DNA of 64,000 bases from CALCTE01 sp045585835 (lineage in GTDB: Bacteria > Bacillota > Clostridia > Oscillospirales > CAG-272): positions 101,150 to 165,149 of the forward strand of contig JAZMZG010000012.1 of the NCBI GenBank assembly GCA_045585835.1, read 5' to 3'. The notes under the pieces are model-generated. The model searched no databases and had not been told where the DNA came from. It worked only from the letters and a program-made list of their open reading frames with translations. The position numbers and the translations under genes are program-made. Shown here in pieces: positions 42,763 to 51,040 of this stretch (position 1 is the stretch's first letter; every line of letters begins with the position of its first letter).

Positions 42763-44080
42763 AGTAGCTTTTGTATCACTCGGATGCCCCAAAAACCAAA
42801 TAGATACCGAGATAATGCTCGCACATCTTCTTTCCGAAGGATTTGAGCTTGTACCCGAGGATATTAACGCAGACGCCGTCATCATCAATACCTGCGGTTT
42901 TATTCAGGGAGCCAAGGAGGAAGCTATAGAGAATATTCTCGATGTTGCTTGGCTTAAAGAAAACAGAAGCCTCAAAGCGATAATCGTTACGGGTTGCCTT
43001 GTTGAGCGCTATAAGGAAGAGATACTCTCGGAGCTTCCCGAGGTAGATGCTATAGTCGGATGCGGCTCGATTCACGAAATTTGCGACGCTGTGAGAGCGG
43101 CGCTTGAAAAGAAGGGCTACGTTGACATAAAGCCCGTAAACGAGCTTAAGCTCGGCGGCGACAGAGTTATAACGACACCTTCGTATACGGCGTACCTAAA
43201 AATTGCGGAAGGCTGTTCAAATTGCTGCAGTTATTGCGCAATTCCCGCTATAAGAGGTAAATTCCGTTCACGTACGATAGAGGATATCGTAGCGGAAGCA
43301 AAGGTACTCACGGACCTCGGCGCGAAGGAGATAATCGTCGTTGCGCAGGATACAACCCGCTACGGCATCGACCTTTACGGCGAATATAAGCTTCCCGAAC
43401 TTCTTGAAAGACTTTGCGAAAACAAGGATATAAAGTGGATAAGACTGCTTTACTGCTATCCGGAACTTATAAGCGACGAGCTTGTAAAGGTAATGGCTGA
43501 AAACGAGCAGATAGTCAATTATATTGATATGCCTATCCAACATATAAACGATGACATTCTCTCTAAAATGAACCGCCGCGGCGGAAGCGATGCAATAATT
43601 ACGGCAGTTGAGAAGCTTAGAAGTGCGATGCCCGACATCGTGATAAGAAGCACCGTTATATGCGGCTTCCCGACCGAAACGAGAGCGCAGTTTAACGAGC
43701 TTTGCGAGTTTCTTGCCAAAACGAAATTCCAGCGGCTCGGGGCATTTGCATACTCTGCGGAGGAGGGAACGAAGGCGGCTTTGATGGACGGTCAGCTTTC
43801 TGAAAAAGAGAAAACGAGACGCGCCGATATAATTATGGACAAGCAACAGCAGATAGTCGAGGAATATAACCAAAGCCGTATAGGAATGACACTCGACGTG
43901 CTTTGTGAGGGCTACGATAACGCAAACAAGATATACTTTGGAAGAAGTGCGGCAGATGCCCCCGATATTGACGCGAAGGTGTATTTTAAGAGCAAAACGA
44001 GGCGTATTTCCGACGGCGAGATAATCAAAGTAAAGATCACCGATACGCTCGACCTTGACCTTTTGGGAGAAACCGTGTAA
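42752..44080 (+). CDS. rimO: Ribosomal protein S12 methylthiotransferase RimO
   Basis: RimO adds a methylthio group to an Asp of ribosomal protein S12. An N-terminal MTTase domain (SLGCPKNQIDTE, NTCGFI) supplies three cysteines, the radical SAM core has CSNCCSYC, and a TRAM domain ends the protein. Start is GTG 42752: AAGGAGG ends 9 nt upstream, while GTG 42743 overlaps that site. Length 442. It overlaps plsY. Confidence 0.96.
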   Translation: MAIKVAFVSLGCPKNQIDTEIMLAHLLSEGFELVPEDINADAVIINTCGFIQGAKEEAIENILDVAWLKENRSLKAIIVTGCLVERYKEEILSELPEVDAIVGCGSIHEICDAVRAALEKKGYVDIKPVNELKLGGDRVITTPSYTAYLKIAEGCSNCCSYCAIPAIRGKFRSRTIEDIVAEAKVLTDLGAKEIIVVAQDTTRYGIDLYGEYKLPELLERLCENKDIKWIRLLYCYPELISDELVKVMAENEQIVNYIDMPIQHINDDILSKMNRRGGSDAIITAVEKLRSAMPDIVIRSTVICGFPTETRAQFNELCEFLAKTKFQRLGAFAYSAEEGTKAALMDGQLSEKEKTRRADIIMDKQQQIVEEYNQSRIGMTLDVLCEGYDNANKIYFGRSAADAPDIDAKVYFKSKTRRISDGEIIKVKITDTLDLDLLGETV

Positions 44081-44117
44081 AATAAGCGCAAAATATCAAT
44101 AAAATGGAAAAAATCAC

Positions 44118-44146
44118 TTGAAATTCCATTTATTGCGTGATATAAT
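44118..44146 (+). promoter_or_regulatory. Promoter of ppdK
   Basis: TTGAAA (44118-44123), 17-bp spacer, TATAAT (44141-44146), then AGGAGGA before the ATG. Confidence 0.8.
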
Positions 44147-44195
44147 AAGTCGGATATATAAAAATAATATATAAGATATTTAGGAGGAAAAACAA

Positions 44196-46847
44196 ATGGC
44201 AAAAAAGTATGTCTACTTGTTTACCGAAGGTAACGCATCAATGCGTGAGCTTCTCGGCGGTAAGGGTGCTAACCTTGCTGAAATGACGAATATTTTCAAG
44301 GAAAAGTTCCCGGACAGAAACCCCGTTCCCCAGGGCTTTACGATTTCAACGGAAGCTTGCACACAGTACTATGAGGACGGCAGACAGATCAACGATGAGA
44401 TCATGGCTCAGATCAATGAGTACATCGTTAAGATGGAAGAAGTAACCGGCAAAAAGTTCGGCGATAAGGAAAATCCCCTTCTCGTTTCCGTACGTTCCGG
44501 TGCAAGAGCTTCCATGCCCGGTATGATGGATACTATCCTCAACCTCGGTCTTAACGAAGAGGTTGTTGAAGTTATGGCAAAGAAGTCCGGCAATCCCAGA
44601 TGGGCTTACGACTGCTACAGAAGATTTATTCAGATGTATTCCGACGTCGTTATGGAAGTCGGCAAGAAGTACTTTGAGGAACTCATCGACGAGATGAAGG
44701 CAAAGAAGGGTGTAACCTTCGACGTTGAACTCACCGCTGACGATCTCAAGGAGCTCGCAGAGCAGTTCAAGGCAGAATACAAGTCCAAGATCGGCGAAGA
44801 CTTCCCCACGGATCCCAAAGAGCAACTTATGGGCGCAGTAAAGGCAGTATTCCGTTCTTGGGACAACCCCAGAGCAAACGTATACCGCCGCGACAACGAT
44901 ATTCCTTATTCTTGGGGTACCGCTGTTAACGTACAGGCAATGGCATTCGGTAACATGGGTGACGATTGCGGTACGGGCGTTGCATTCACACGTGATCCCG
45001 CAACGGGCGAGAAGAAGCTTATGGGTGAATTCCTTGTAAACGCACAGGGCGAGGACGTTGTTGCAGGCGTTCGTACTCCTATGAAGATAGAGATGATGGC
45101 TGAAAAGTTCCCCGAGGCTTACGCTCAGTTCGTTGAGATCTGCGAAATTTTGGAAAACCACTATCACGATATGCAGGATATGGAGTTTACTGTTGAAAAC
45201 CAGAAGCTCTATATGCTCCAGACAAGAAACGGTAAGAGAACCGCACAGGCTGCTCTCAAGATCGCTTGCGACCTCGTTGACGAAGGTCACAAGACCGAGC
45301 AGGAAGCTGTTGCGATGATCGATCCCAGAAACCTTGATACACTTCTTCACCCCCAATTTGACGCTAAGGCTCTCAAAGCAGCTACACCTATCGGAAGAGG
45401 TCTCGGTGCTTCTCCCGGTGCCGCTTGCGGTAAGGTAGTATTCACTGCTGAAGACGCAGAGGCTTGGAAGGCAAGAGGTGAGAAGGTAGTTCTCGTTAGA
45501 CTTGAGACTTCTCCCGAAGATATCACCGGTATGAAGGCTTCTCAGGGTATCCTCACCGTTCGCGGCGGTATGACCTCTCACGCAGCCGTTGTTGCTCGTG
45601 GTATGGGAACTTGCTGCGTTTCCGGTTGCGGCGATATCAATATGGACGAAGAGAATAAGAAGTTCACACTTGCAGGAAAGACCTTCCACGAGGGCGACTT
45701 CATCTCCATCGACGGTTCTACAGGTAACATCTACGACGGTATCATTCCTACTGTTGACGCTACTATCGGCGGCGAGTTCGGCAGAATTATGGAGTGGGCT
45801 GACAAGTACAGAGTTCTTCAGGTAAGAACAAACGCTGATACACCTCGCGATGCTATCAAGGCTCACGAGCTCGGCGCTGAAGGAATCGGTCTTTGCCGTA
45901 CAGAGCATATGTTCTTTGAGGCAGAGAGAATTGCAGCGTTCCGCGAAATGATCTGCTCCGATACTGTTGAGGAAAGAGAAGCAGCACTTGCTAAGATCCT
46001 TCCTTATCAGCAGGGCGACTTCGAAGCTCTTTACGAGGCACTTGAAGGCGCACCCGTAACAATCAGATTCCTTGATCCTCCTCTCCACGAGTTCGTTCCC
46101 ACGACAGAAGACGAGATTAAGCTTCTTGCTGACGCACAGGGCAAGTCTGTTGAGAGAATCAAGGAGATCATCACAGGTCTTCACGAATTTAACCCCATGA
46201 TGGGACACAGAGGTTGCCGTCTTACAGTAACCTATCCCGAGATCGCTGCTATGCAGACAACTGCAGTAATCAGAGCAGCTATCAACGTTCAGAAGAAGCA
46301 TCCCGATTGGAAGGTAGTTCCCGAGATCATGATTCCTCTCGTAGGCGACCTCAAGGAGCTCAAGTATGTTAAGAACATCGTTGTTAAGACCGCAGATGCA
46401 GAGATTGCAGCTGCCGGAGTAGCTCTCAAATATGAGGTTGGTACGATGATCGAGATTCCTCGTGCATGCCTCACGGCAGACGAGATTGCAAAAGAAGCGG
46501 AGTTCTTCTGCTTCGGCACAAACGACCTTACACAGATGACCTTCGGCTTCAGCCGTGACGACGCAGGTAAGTTCCTCAATTCCTACTACGATACGAAGAT
46601 CTACGAGAACGATCCCTTCGCGAAGATTGACCAGACCGGCGTAGGTAAGCTTATGGAAATGGCTGTTAAGCTCGGTAAGGAAGTTCGCCCCGAAATGCAC
46701 TGCGGCATTTGCGGCGAGCACGGCGGTGATCCCACATCTGTTGAGTTCTGCCACAAGATCGGACTCACTTATGTATCTTGCTCACCCTTCCGTGTGCCGA
46801 TCGCACGTCTTGCAGCAGCACAGGCTGCAATTAAGGACAACAAGTAA
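44196..46847 (+). CDS. ppdK: Pyruvate, phosphate dikinase
   Basis: Interconverts PEP, AMP and PPi with pyruvate, ATP and Pi. The 883 residues have the nucleotide-binding domain (GGKGANLAEM, VSVRSGARASMPGMMDT), the phosphohistidine swivel with GGMTSHAAVVARGMG, and the PEP/pyruvate barrel (GLCRTEHMF, FFCFGTNDLTQM, CGICGEHGGDP). Codons are strongly biased to CTC, GCT and AAG compared with neighbours, suggesting high expression. It ends RLAAAQAAIKDNK; this end with its terminator is repeated twice downstream. Confidence 0.98.
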   Translation: MAKKYVYLFTEGNASMRELLGGKGANLAEMTNIFKEKFPDRNPVPQGFTISTEACTQYYEDGRQINDEIMAQINEYIVKMEEVTGKKFGDKENPLLVSVRSGARASMPGMMDTILNLGLNEEVVEVMAKKSGNPRWAYDCYRRFIQMYSDVVMEVGKKYFEELIDEMKAKKGVTFDVELTADDLKELAEQFKAEYKSKIGEDFPTDPKEQLMGAVKAVFRSWDNPRANVYRRDNDIPYSWGTAVNVQAMAFGNMGDDCGTGVAFTRDPATGEKKLMGEFLVNAQGEDVVAGVRTPMKIEMMAEKFPEAYAQFVEICEILENHYHDMQDMEFTVENQKLYMLQTRNGKRTAQAALKIACDLVDEGHKTEQEAVAMIDPRNLDTLLHPQFDAKALKAATPIGRGLGASPGAACGKVVFTAEDAEAWKARGEKVVLVRLETSPEDITGMKASQGILTVRGGMTSHAAVVARGMGTCCVSGCGDINMDEENKKFTLAGKTFHEGDFISIDGSTGNIYDGIIPTVDATIGGEFGRIMEWADKYRVLQVRTNADTPRDAIKAHELGAEGIGLCRTEHMFFEAERIAAFREMICSDTVEEREAALAKILPYQQGDFEALYEALEGAPVTIRFLDPPLHEFVPTTEDEIKLLADAQGKSVERIKEIITGLHEFNPMMGHRGCRLTVTYPEIAAMQTTAVIRAAINVQKKHPDWKVVPEIMIPLVGDLKELKYVKNIVVKTADAEIAAAGVALKYEVGTMIEIPRACLTADEIAKEAEFFCFGTNDLTQMTFGFSRDDAGKFLNSYYDTKIYENDPFAKIDQTGVGKLMEMAVKLGKEVRPEMHCGICGEHGGDPTSVEFCHKIGLTYVSCSPFRVPIARLAAAQAAIKDNK

Positions 46848-46902
46848 TTGCTGACTTTATAACGCAAAATTATCCGCCCGAAGAAATTCGGGCGGATTTT
46901 TT
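46815..46902 (+). repeat. Repeat R1: ppdK 3' end plus terminator (parent copy)
   Basis: The last eleven codons of ppdK (from GCAGCACAGGCTG) and the terminator. It matches R3 in about 79 of 88 positions and R2 similarly. Direct orientation. Confidence 0.85.
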
Positions 46903-46905
46903 TTT
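46872..46905 (+). terminator. Terminator of ppdK
   Basis: ATCCGCCCGAA-GAAA-TTCGGGCGGAT followed by a T-run of nine. Confidence 0.95.
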
Positions 46906-46922
46906 ACAAAAAATTCATTACA

Positions 46923-46951
46923 TTGACAAATTTAATATGATATAATATAAA
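46923..46951 (+). promoter_or_regulatory. Promoter of module 1
   Basis: TTGACA (46923-46928), 17-bp spacer, TATAAA (46946-46951). Confidence 0.7.
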
Positions 46952-46976
46952 AAATTAACATTTGCAGAGGCGTAAA

Positions 46977-48512
46977 ATGAAAAAAATATTAGCGTGTTTA
47001 ATAGTGGTGGCTCTTTTGCTTTCGGGTTGCCGTTCTAACGAACAAAAAATTGAAGGAACTCAAATCAACTTGTCCGATAACAAAATTACAGTTAACGGAC
47101 AAGAGATTACAAGTGATGCTACACAGGCGGTTTATTCTGCCAATGACATTGTGTTTTATCTTGCAGGACAAGATTTCACCTATGGTGAGGGAGAAAAGCA
47201 AGACGAACACGAACAAAGTGAAGCAGATGCACATACTGTTGTTCACATTACAAAACCAGGCAGATATGTCTTGAGTGGAACACTCTCTCTGGGGCAAATA
47301 GCAATCGACCTGGGTGAAGATGCAGAAACAGACCCCAATGCAGTAGTAACACTGATTCTTAATAATGTTGATATTACTTGTAAGGTTGCACCTGCTATCA
47401 TTTTTTATAATGTATACGAATGTTCAAACAGTGATGAAGAAACAGCAACAAAAGATGTTAACACTAAAAATGCAGGTGCAAATGTGATTATTGCCGACGG
47501 TACTGAAAACAATATCAACGGTTCTTATGTCGCCAAAATTTACAAATCTTATGAATTGAGTGAAGACGGAAAAGAGGTTGTGGATAGTAAGAAACTTCAC
47601 AAGTATGACGGTGCTTTCTACTCAAAGAAAACAATGAACATAAACGGTGGAGATAAAGGAACAGGTATATTAAACATAAAAGCCGAAAACGAAGGCCTTG
47701 ATACTGAACTTCACCTTACGATAAATGGCGGTATTATCAATATCACATCGGGCAACGATGGAATTAATACCAACGAGGACAATGTGTCTGTCACCACTAT
47801 GAATGGAGGTACACTCAATATTCTTTGCGACGGCAGCACGGGTGAAGGTGATGGAATTGACTCAAATGGTTGGCTTGTAATCAATGGTGGAACAATTACC
47901 GCACAGGCTTGTTCTTCAAGCGGTGATGCAGGTATCGATTCTGATAAGGGCATTTATATTAACGGTGGTAAAGTAATTGCTTCAGGAAATATGCTCGACC
48001 ACATTGCTGGCGGCAATCAAACTTATGCTGTATTCAATTTTGTAAGTCGTCAAAAAGGCAGCGAAACATACACCCTTAAAAATTCTGCTGGTAAAGTTGT
48101 TGGCGAGTATGCTCCTATGAATGCTTTCACTTACTTAATTGTTGCAGGAAGCGAAATTACCCCCGATGACTATACATTCTGGCAAGGAACAACTCAATTA
48201 TCTGGAAGTAAAACTCAAAATATTGGGGGCGGAATGCCACAGGGACAGAGACCACAAATGCCGAATGGTGAACAGGGCACCCCTCCCGAAATGCCAGAGG
48301 GTATGGAAAGACCCGAAAAACCGAACGGAGAATTCCCACAAGGTGAAAGACCCGACATGCCCAACGGAGAAATGCCAGAAGGTATGACACCGCCGGATAA
48401 CGAAGGCGGAATGATGGGTGGAAATATGATACCAAGCGGAGAATCCTCAATCACATTTATAATTACAAAGGGTGGAAACCAGTTTTCAAATGTTGCACAA
48501 GTGGCTTCTTAA
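46977..48512 (+). CDS. Carbohydrate-binding beta-helix lipoprotein (DUF4353 type)
   Basis: A 511-residue surface lipoprotein, lipobox LLSGC (Cys near 18). Start is ATG 46977 with GAGG 6 nt upstream. A carbohydrate-binding module (GRYVLSGTLS...LILNNVDITC) leads into a right-handed beta-helix of NGG-repeats (GGDKGTG, NGGIINITSGNDGINT, NGGTLNILCDG, NGGTITAQACSSSGDAGIDS). The C-terminal 110 residues are low-complexity Pro/Gly/Met/Glu (MPNGE, PEMPEGM). Family members often go with CotH kinases; none is here. It is the cargo of module 1 and codons favour ATT/ATC and CAA more than host genes do (by eye). Confidence 0.82.
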   Translation: MKKILACLIVVALLLSGCRSNEQKIEGTQINLSDNKITVNGQEITSDATQAVYSANDIVFYLAGQDFTYGEGEKQDEHEQSEADAHTVVHITKPGRYVLSGTLSLGQIAIDLGEDAETDPNAVVTLILNNVDITCKVAPAIIFYNVYECSNSDEETATKDVNTKNAGANVIIADGTENNINGSYVAKIYKSYELSEDGKEVVDSKKLHKYDGAFYSKKTMNINGGDKGTGILNIKAENEGLDTELHLTINGGIINITSGNDGINTNEDNVSVTTMNGGTLNILCDGSTGEGDGIDSNGWLVINGGTITAQACSSSGDAGIDSDKGIYINGGKVIASGNMLDHIAGGNQTYAVFNFVSRQKGSETYTLKNSAGKVVGEYAPMNAFTYLIVAGSEITPDDYTFWQGTTQLSGSKTQNIGGGMPQGQRPQMPNGEQGTPPEMPEGMERPEKPNGEFPQGERPDMPNGEMPEGMTPPDNEGGMMGGNMIPSGESSITFIITKGGNQFSNVAQVAS

Positions 48513-48520
48513 AGATTCAT

Positions 48521-48630
48521 TTAATTTCCCTCTTTTGCAGATAGCACCACAGGTTGCAATTAAGGACAACAAGTAATTGTTGGATTCATAAAACAAAATT
48601 ATCCGCTCGAGGAAACTCGGGCGGATTTTT
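48521..48630 (+). repeat. Repeat R2: diverged copy of ppdK 3' end plus terminator
   Basis: A 110-bp copy, 106/110 identical to R3, with the codons for AIKDNK-stop and the hairpin (CTCGAG-GAAA-CTCGGG). It ends module 1 and supplies its terminator. Relative to ppdK it lacks 12 nt in frame. Confidence 0.9.
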
Positions 48631-48688
48631 CTATATGTTGAACTTAAAGGAAACTGCGGTATGATTAATTCAAAAAATAAATATCATA

Positions 48689-48717
48689 TTGACTTTTACA
48701 CTTTATTGTGATATAAT
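48689..48717 (+). promoter_or_regulatory. Promoter of module 2 (SipW operon)
   Basis: TTGACT (48689-48694), 17-bp spacer, TATAAT (48712-48717). Confidence 0.75.
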
Positions 48718-48764
48718 TGAAAAGCAGAAATATAATATTTCGACAAGAAAGGAAATGTTAAATT

Positions 48765-49346
48765 ATGAAAAAATTAAGTCTTTTAATTGCGCTTTGTATG
48801 TTGCTTACCATTGGCGGTGTATATGCAACATGGACCTACACACAAAATACCGATGTGGCTGATGAAGCAGTCAACATGAATATGAACCTTACCGATGTTG
48901 CTTACAGTGGCAGTTATGGTACATATAAGGTAGACGTTACTGGTTTAAACTTGTCTATTGACCCCAAAGCAGGAACTACTCACACAACTGCATTGTATGC
49001 AACAGGCAATATTATCGTTACCTTTACCCCCAACTCCGTAGCACCTGCAGATGTTAAGGAAAACGGTGTTGAAACTACATATGCTTTCTCTTTAGCAAAC
49101 CCCAACTGGAAGTATGAAGATAAGGATATTGTTACTGTTAATCATACCGAGAAACACGATGTTGATTGGCAGGACAACGGTGACGGCACTTTCTCTTTCA
49201 GCATTTCTGCAGACGAATTTATGGAGCATATTGCTCTAACAGAATTTGAACTGGATACCAAGGTTAAGTACGACGCTTATAACGCTGTTCTGGGTACAGG
49301 TTCTATTGTTATTACTGTAAGTGACGGTGTTTCTGCCAGCAACTAA
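48765..49346 (+). CDS. SipW-dependent-type secreted protein 1 (TasA/camelysin-like)
   Basis: A 193-residue protein with a SipW-type signal peptide: hydrophobic core, then GGVYATWTYTQ, the motif for ER-type signal peptidase cutting. The rest is a beta-rich domain of about 160 residues like the camelysin/TasA group, which form cell-surface fibres in bacilli; the likeness is by architecture, not by a clear sequence match. It precedes the SipW gene by 84 bp containing a strong hairpin. Confidence 0.8.
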   Translation: MKKLSLLIALCMLLTIGGVYATWTYTQNTDVADEAVNMNMNLTDVAYSGSYGTYKVDVTGLNLSIDPKAGTTHTTALYATGNIIVTFTPNSVAPADVKENGVETTYAFSLANPNWKYEDKDIVTVNHTEKHDVDWQDNGDGTFSFSISADEFMEHIALTEFELDTKVKYDAYNAVLGTGSIVITVSDGVSASN

Positions 49347-49363
49347 ATTTAATTAAAACTAAT

Positions 49364-49402
49364 TATGCCGCCGCTTTTCAAGATATGAGAGGCGGCGGCA
49401 TA
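49364..49402 (+). promoter_or_regulatory. Long intergenic stem-loop between the fibre gene and sipW
   Basis: TATGCCGCCGC pairs with its complement, and the stem extends with weaker pairs to about 17 bp. It has no T-run, so it is more likely an mRNA-stability or partial-attenuation element that lets the structural protein exceed the peptidase. Confidence 0.5.
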
Positions 49403-49429
49403 TGTGTTTTGCAGATGGTGTAGATACGA

Positions 49430-50251
49430 ATGACAAGTTTTGAAATATATGTCTTTCTCTTGTGCTTTATCGTGTTTTCGCTACTGACGGCGATGTTCAC
49501 ATATTTGCTCACTTCCATTACAAAAATGGAAATGGAGTTAATTCGTTTTGGACACAGAGATGAGGCAATCAAAAAGCAACTGAATAAAAAGAAAAAAGAA
49601 AGCCGAGTGCTATTGTGGGTTAGCAGAATTATGTCCCTACTGTTCTGCTTGATTTTTGTTGCGACATTCTCTTTTGCATTATATATTCAGGCAAATGAAG
49701 ATAGACCTGCTAACGGAGTTCCGTCCATTAAAGTAGTAAAAAGTGAATCAATGGCGGAAAAGAACGTCGCAAACAAATATCTTTTTGATAATGACCTAAA
49801 TAACCAGCTTCAAATGTTTGATATTGTGCTTTGTCGCCATCTTCCCACCGAGGACGAGCTGGAACTATACGATGTCGTTGTTTATAAGCAAGACGACATT
49901 TATGTAATCCATCGCATTGTTGGTATCGAAGAGCCAAACGAACAGCACCCGAATGAACGACATTTCTTATTGCAGGGCGATGCTGTGGAGCGACCTGATA
50001 AGTTCCCTGTTCTTTACAGTCAAATGCAAGGCATTTATGAGGGTTCTCGCATTCCGTTTGTCGGTAGTTTTGTGTTATTCTTGCAGTCGCCTGCGGGTTG
50101 GTTGTGTGTACTGTTGGTAATCTTTGCTATGATAGCAACACCTGTTGCAGAAAAGAAGATTAAAGAAGAAACAGACAAACGTGTTCTCTCCTTTGCAGAA
50201 CAGCCGCTCGAGAATGCAACAGAGGAGGAACACGAATGGGCAGAGGTATAA
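49430..50251 (+). CDS. sipW: ER-type signal peptidase I (SipW-like)
   Basis: A 273-residue membrane peptidase of family S26B with Ser-His rather than Ser-Lys chemistry: VKSESMAEKN holds the Ser, YVIHRIVG the His, and LLQGDAVERPD the Gly-Asp. Four hydrophobic segments flank the catalytic domain (two N-terminal, two C-terminal). Its substrates should be the two flanking proteins, both with GGV(Y/F)ATW signals. The start is a weak ribosome site (GATGGTG) before ATG 49430. It overlaps the next gene by 16 bp. Confidence 0.85.
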   Translation: MTSFEIYVFLLCFIVFSLLTAMFTYLLTSITKMEMELIRFGHRDEAIKKQLNKKKKESRVLLWVSRIMSLLFCLIFVATFSFALYIQANEDRPANGVPSIKVVKSESMAEKNVANKYLFDNDLNNQLQMFDIVLCRHLPTEDELELYDVVVYKQDDIYVIHRIVGIEEPNEQHPNERHFLLQGDAVERPDKFPVLYSQMQGIYEGSRIPFVGSFVLFLQSPAGWLCVLLVIFAMIATPVAEKKIKEETDKRVLSFAEQPLENATEEEHEWAEV

Positions 50252-50859
50252 TACGTTATACATCCCTTTTGTGCTGTTTGTTTCTTCTTGCCACTGTCGG
50301 CGGTGTGTTTGCTACATGGTATTTTGCTGAAGACTCTGCCAAATCTGTAATAGATACTATGGGAATCACACTTTCCGAGTTTGTGTGGAAGCCCGTTGAA
50401 ATTCTTCCCACAGAGTCGGAAATCGGAGAAAACCATTTAGCCTTGATTGAACTTATTTTAAATGAAAACGAAAAGGGCTATGGTCTAAACTATGATAGTA
50501 AAAATGTTCTCGAAGGATATTTGAATCGCTATGGTGTGGTTTTTTCTAACCAAAAGACCTCGGGAGGAAACCTGAAATTTGTATCAGACGAAACAAATCA
50601 ACTATACTATTGCGTAGAAAAAGTAAGTGATACGATTTATTATGCTTACACCTTTTCCCGTAATGATTTAAGTATGGCTATCGGCACATATACGGCAATA
50701 CCTGCCTATAGGACAGTTTTGGAAAAAACAGATAAATGGCGTGCGCCAAGAAGTTATTTTGGTTATGCTCAAACAAAATCGTTGCGAGATATGAACGCCG
50801 AAAACGCCTCTGGAACATTGGCCTATTCCATTGATGTAAGCACTTGGACACAAAGTTAA
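50236..50859 (+). CDS. SipW-dependent-type secreted protein 2
   Basis: A 207-residue protein starting MGRGIIRYTSLLCCLFLLA with the signal motif TVGGVFATWYF. The mature part (about 180 residues) is not recognised. It overlaps sipW and is translationally coupled (GAGG just upstream inside sipW). Its stop codon lies inside repeat R3, showing that the module's right boundary is set by the repeat. Confidence 0.75.
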   Translation: MGRGIIRYTSLLCCLFLLATVGGVFATWYFAEDSAKSVIDTMGITLSEFVWKPVEILPTESEIGENHLALIELILNENEKGYGLNYDSKNVLEGYLNRYGVVFSNQKTSGGNLKFVSDETNQLYYCVEKVSDTIYYAYTFSRNDLSMAIGTYTAIPAYRTVLEKTDKWRAPRSYFGYAQTKSLRDMNAENASGTLAYSIDVSTWTQS

Positions 50860-50965
50860 TTTCCCACTTTTGCTGATAGCAGCACAGGCTGCAATTAAGG
50901 ACAACAAGTAATTGTTGGATTCATAAAACAAAATTATCCGCTCGAGGAAACTCGGGCGGATTTTT
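50856..50965 (+). repeat. Repeat R3: diverged copy of ppdK 3' end plus terminator
   Basis: 110 bp, differing from R2 at four positions. From GCAGCACAGGCTG it matches ppdK itself. The hairpin ATCCGCTCGAG/CTCGGGCGGAT followed by TTTTTTT terminates the SipW operon. Confidence 0.9.
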
Positions 50966-50975
50966 TTGTTTTATA

Positions 50976-51004
50976 TTGAAATTCCGATTTCATCGTGCTA
51001 TAAT
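50976..51004 (+). promoter_or_regulatory. Promoter of the ABC exporter gene
   Basis: TTGAAA (50976-50981), 17-bp spacer, TATAAT (50999-51004). Confidence 0.75.
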
Positions 51005-51040
51005 GACAACATAATCAATTTCTATCAATCGGAGGCATAT

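Noticed and set aside
44346..46754. A long open frame (about 800 codons) antisense to ppdK
   Set aside because: It has no recognisable domain, mirrors the biased codons of ppdK, lacks a promoter, and the plus-strand gene is unmistakable.
46815..50965. R1-R3 as a CRISPR array or insertion-sequence ends
   Set aside because: There are only three copies, 1.7-2.3 kb apart, in direct orientation, derived from ppdK, with no transposase, no terminal inverted repeats and no cas genes.
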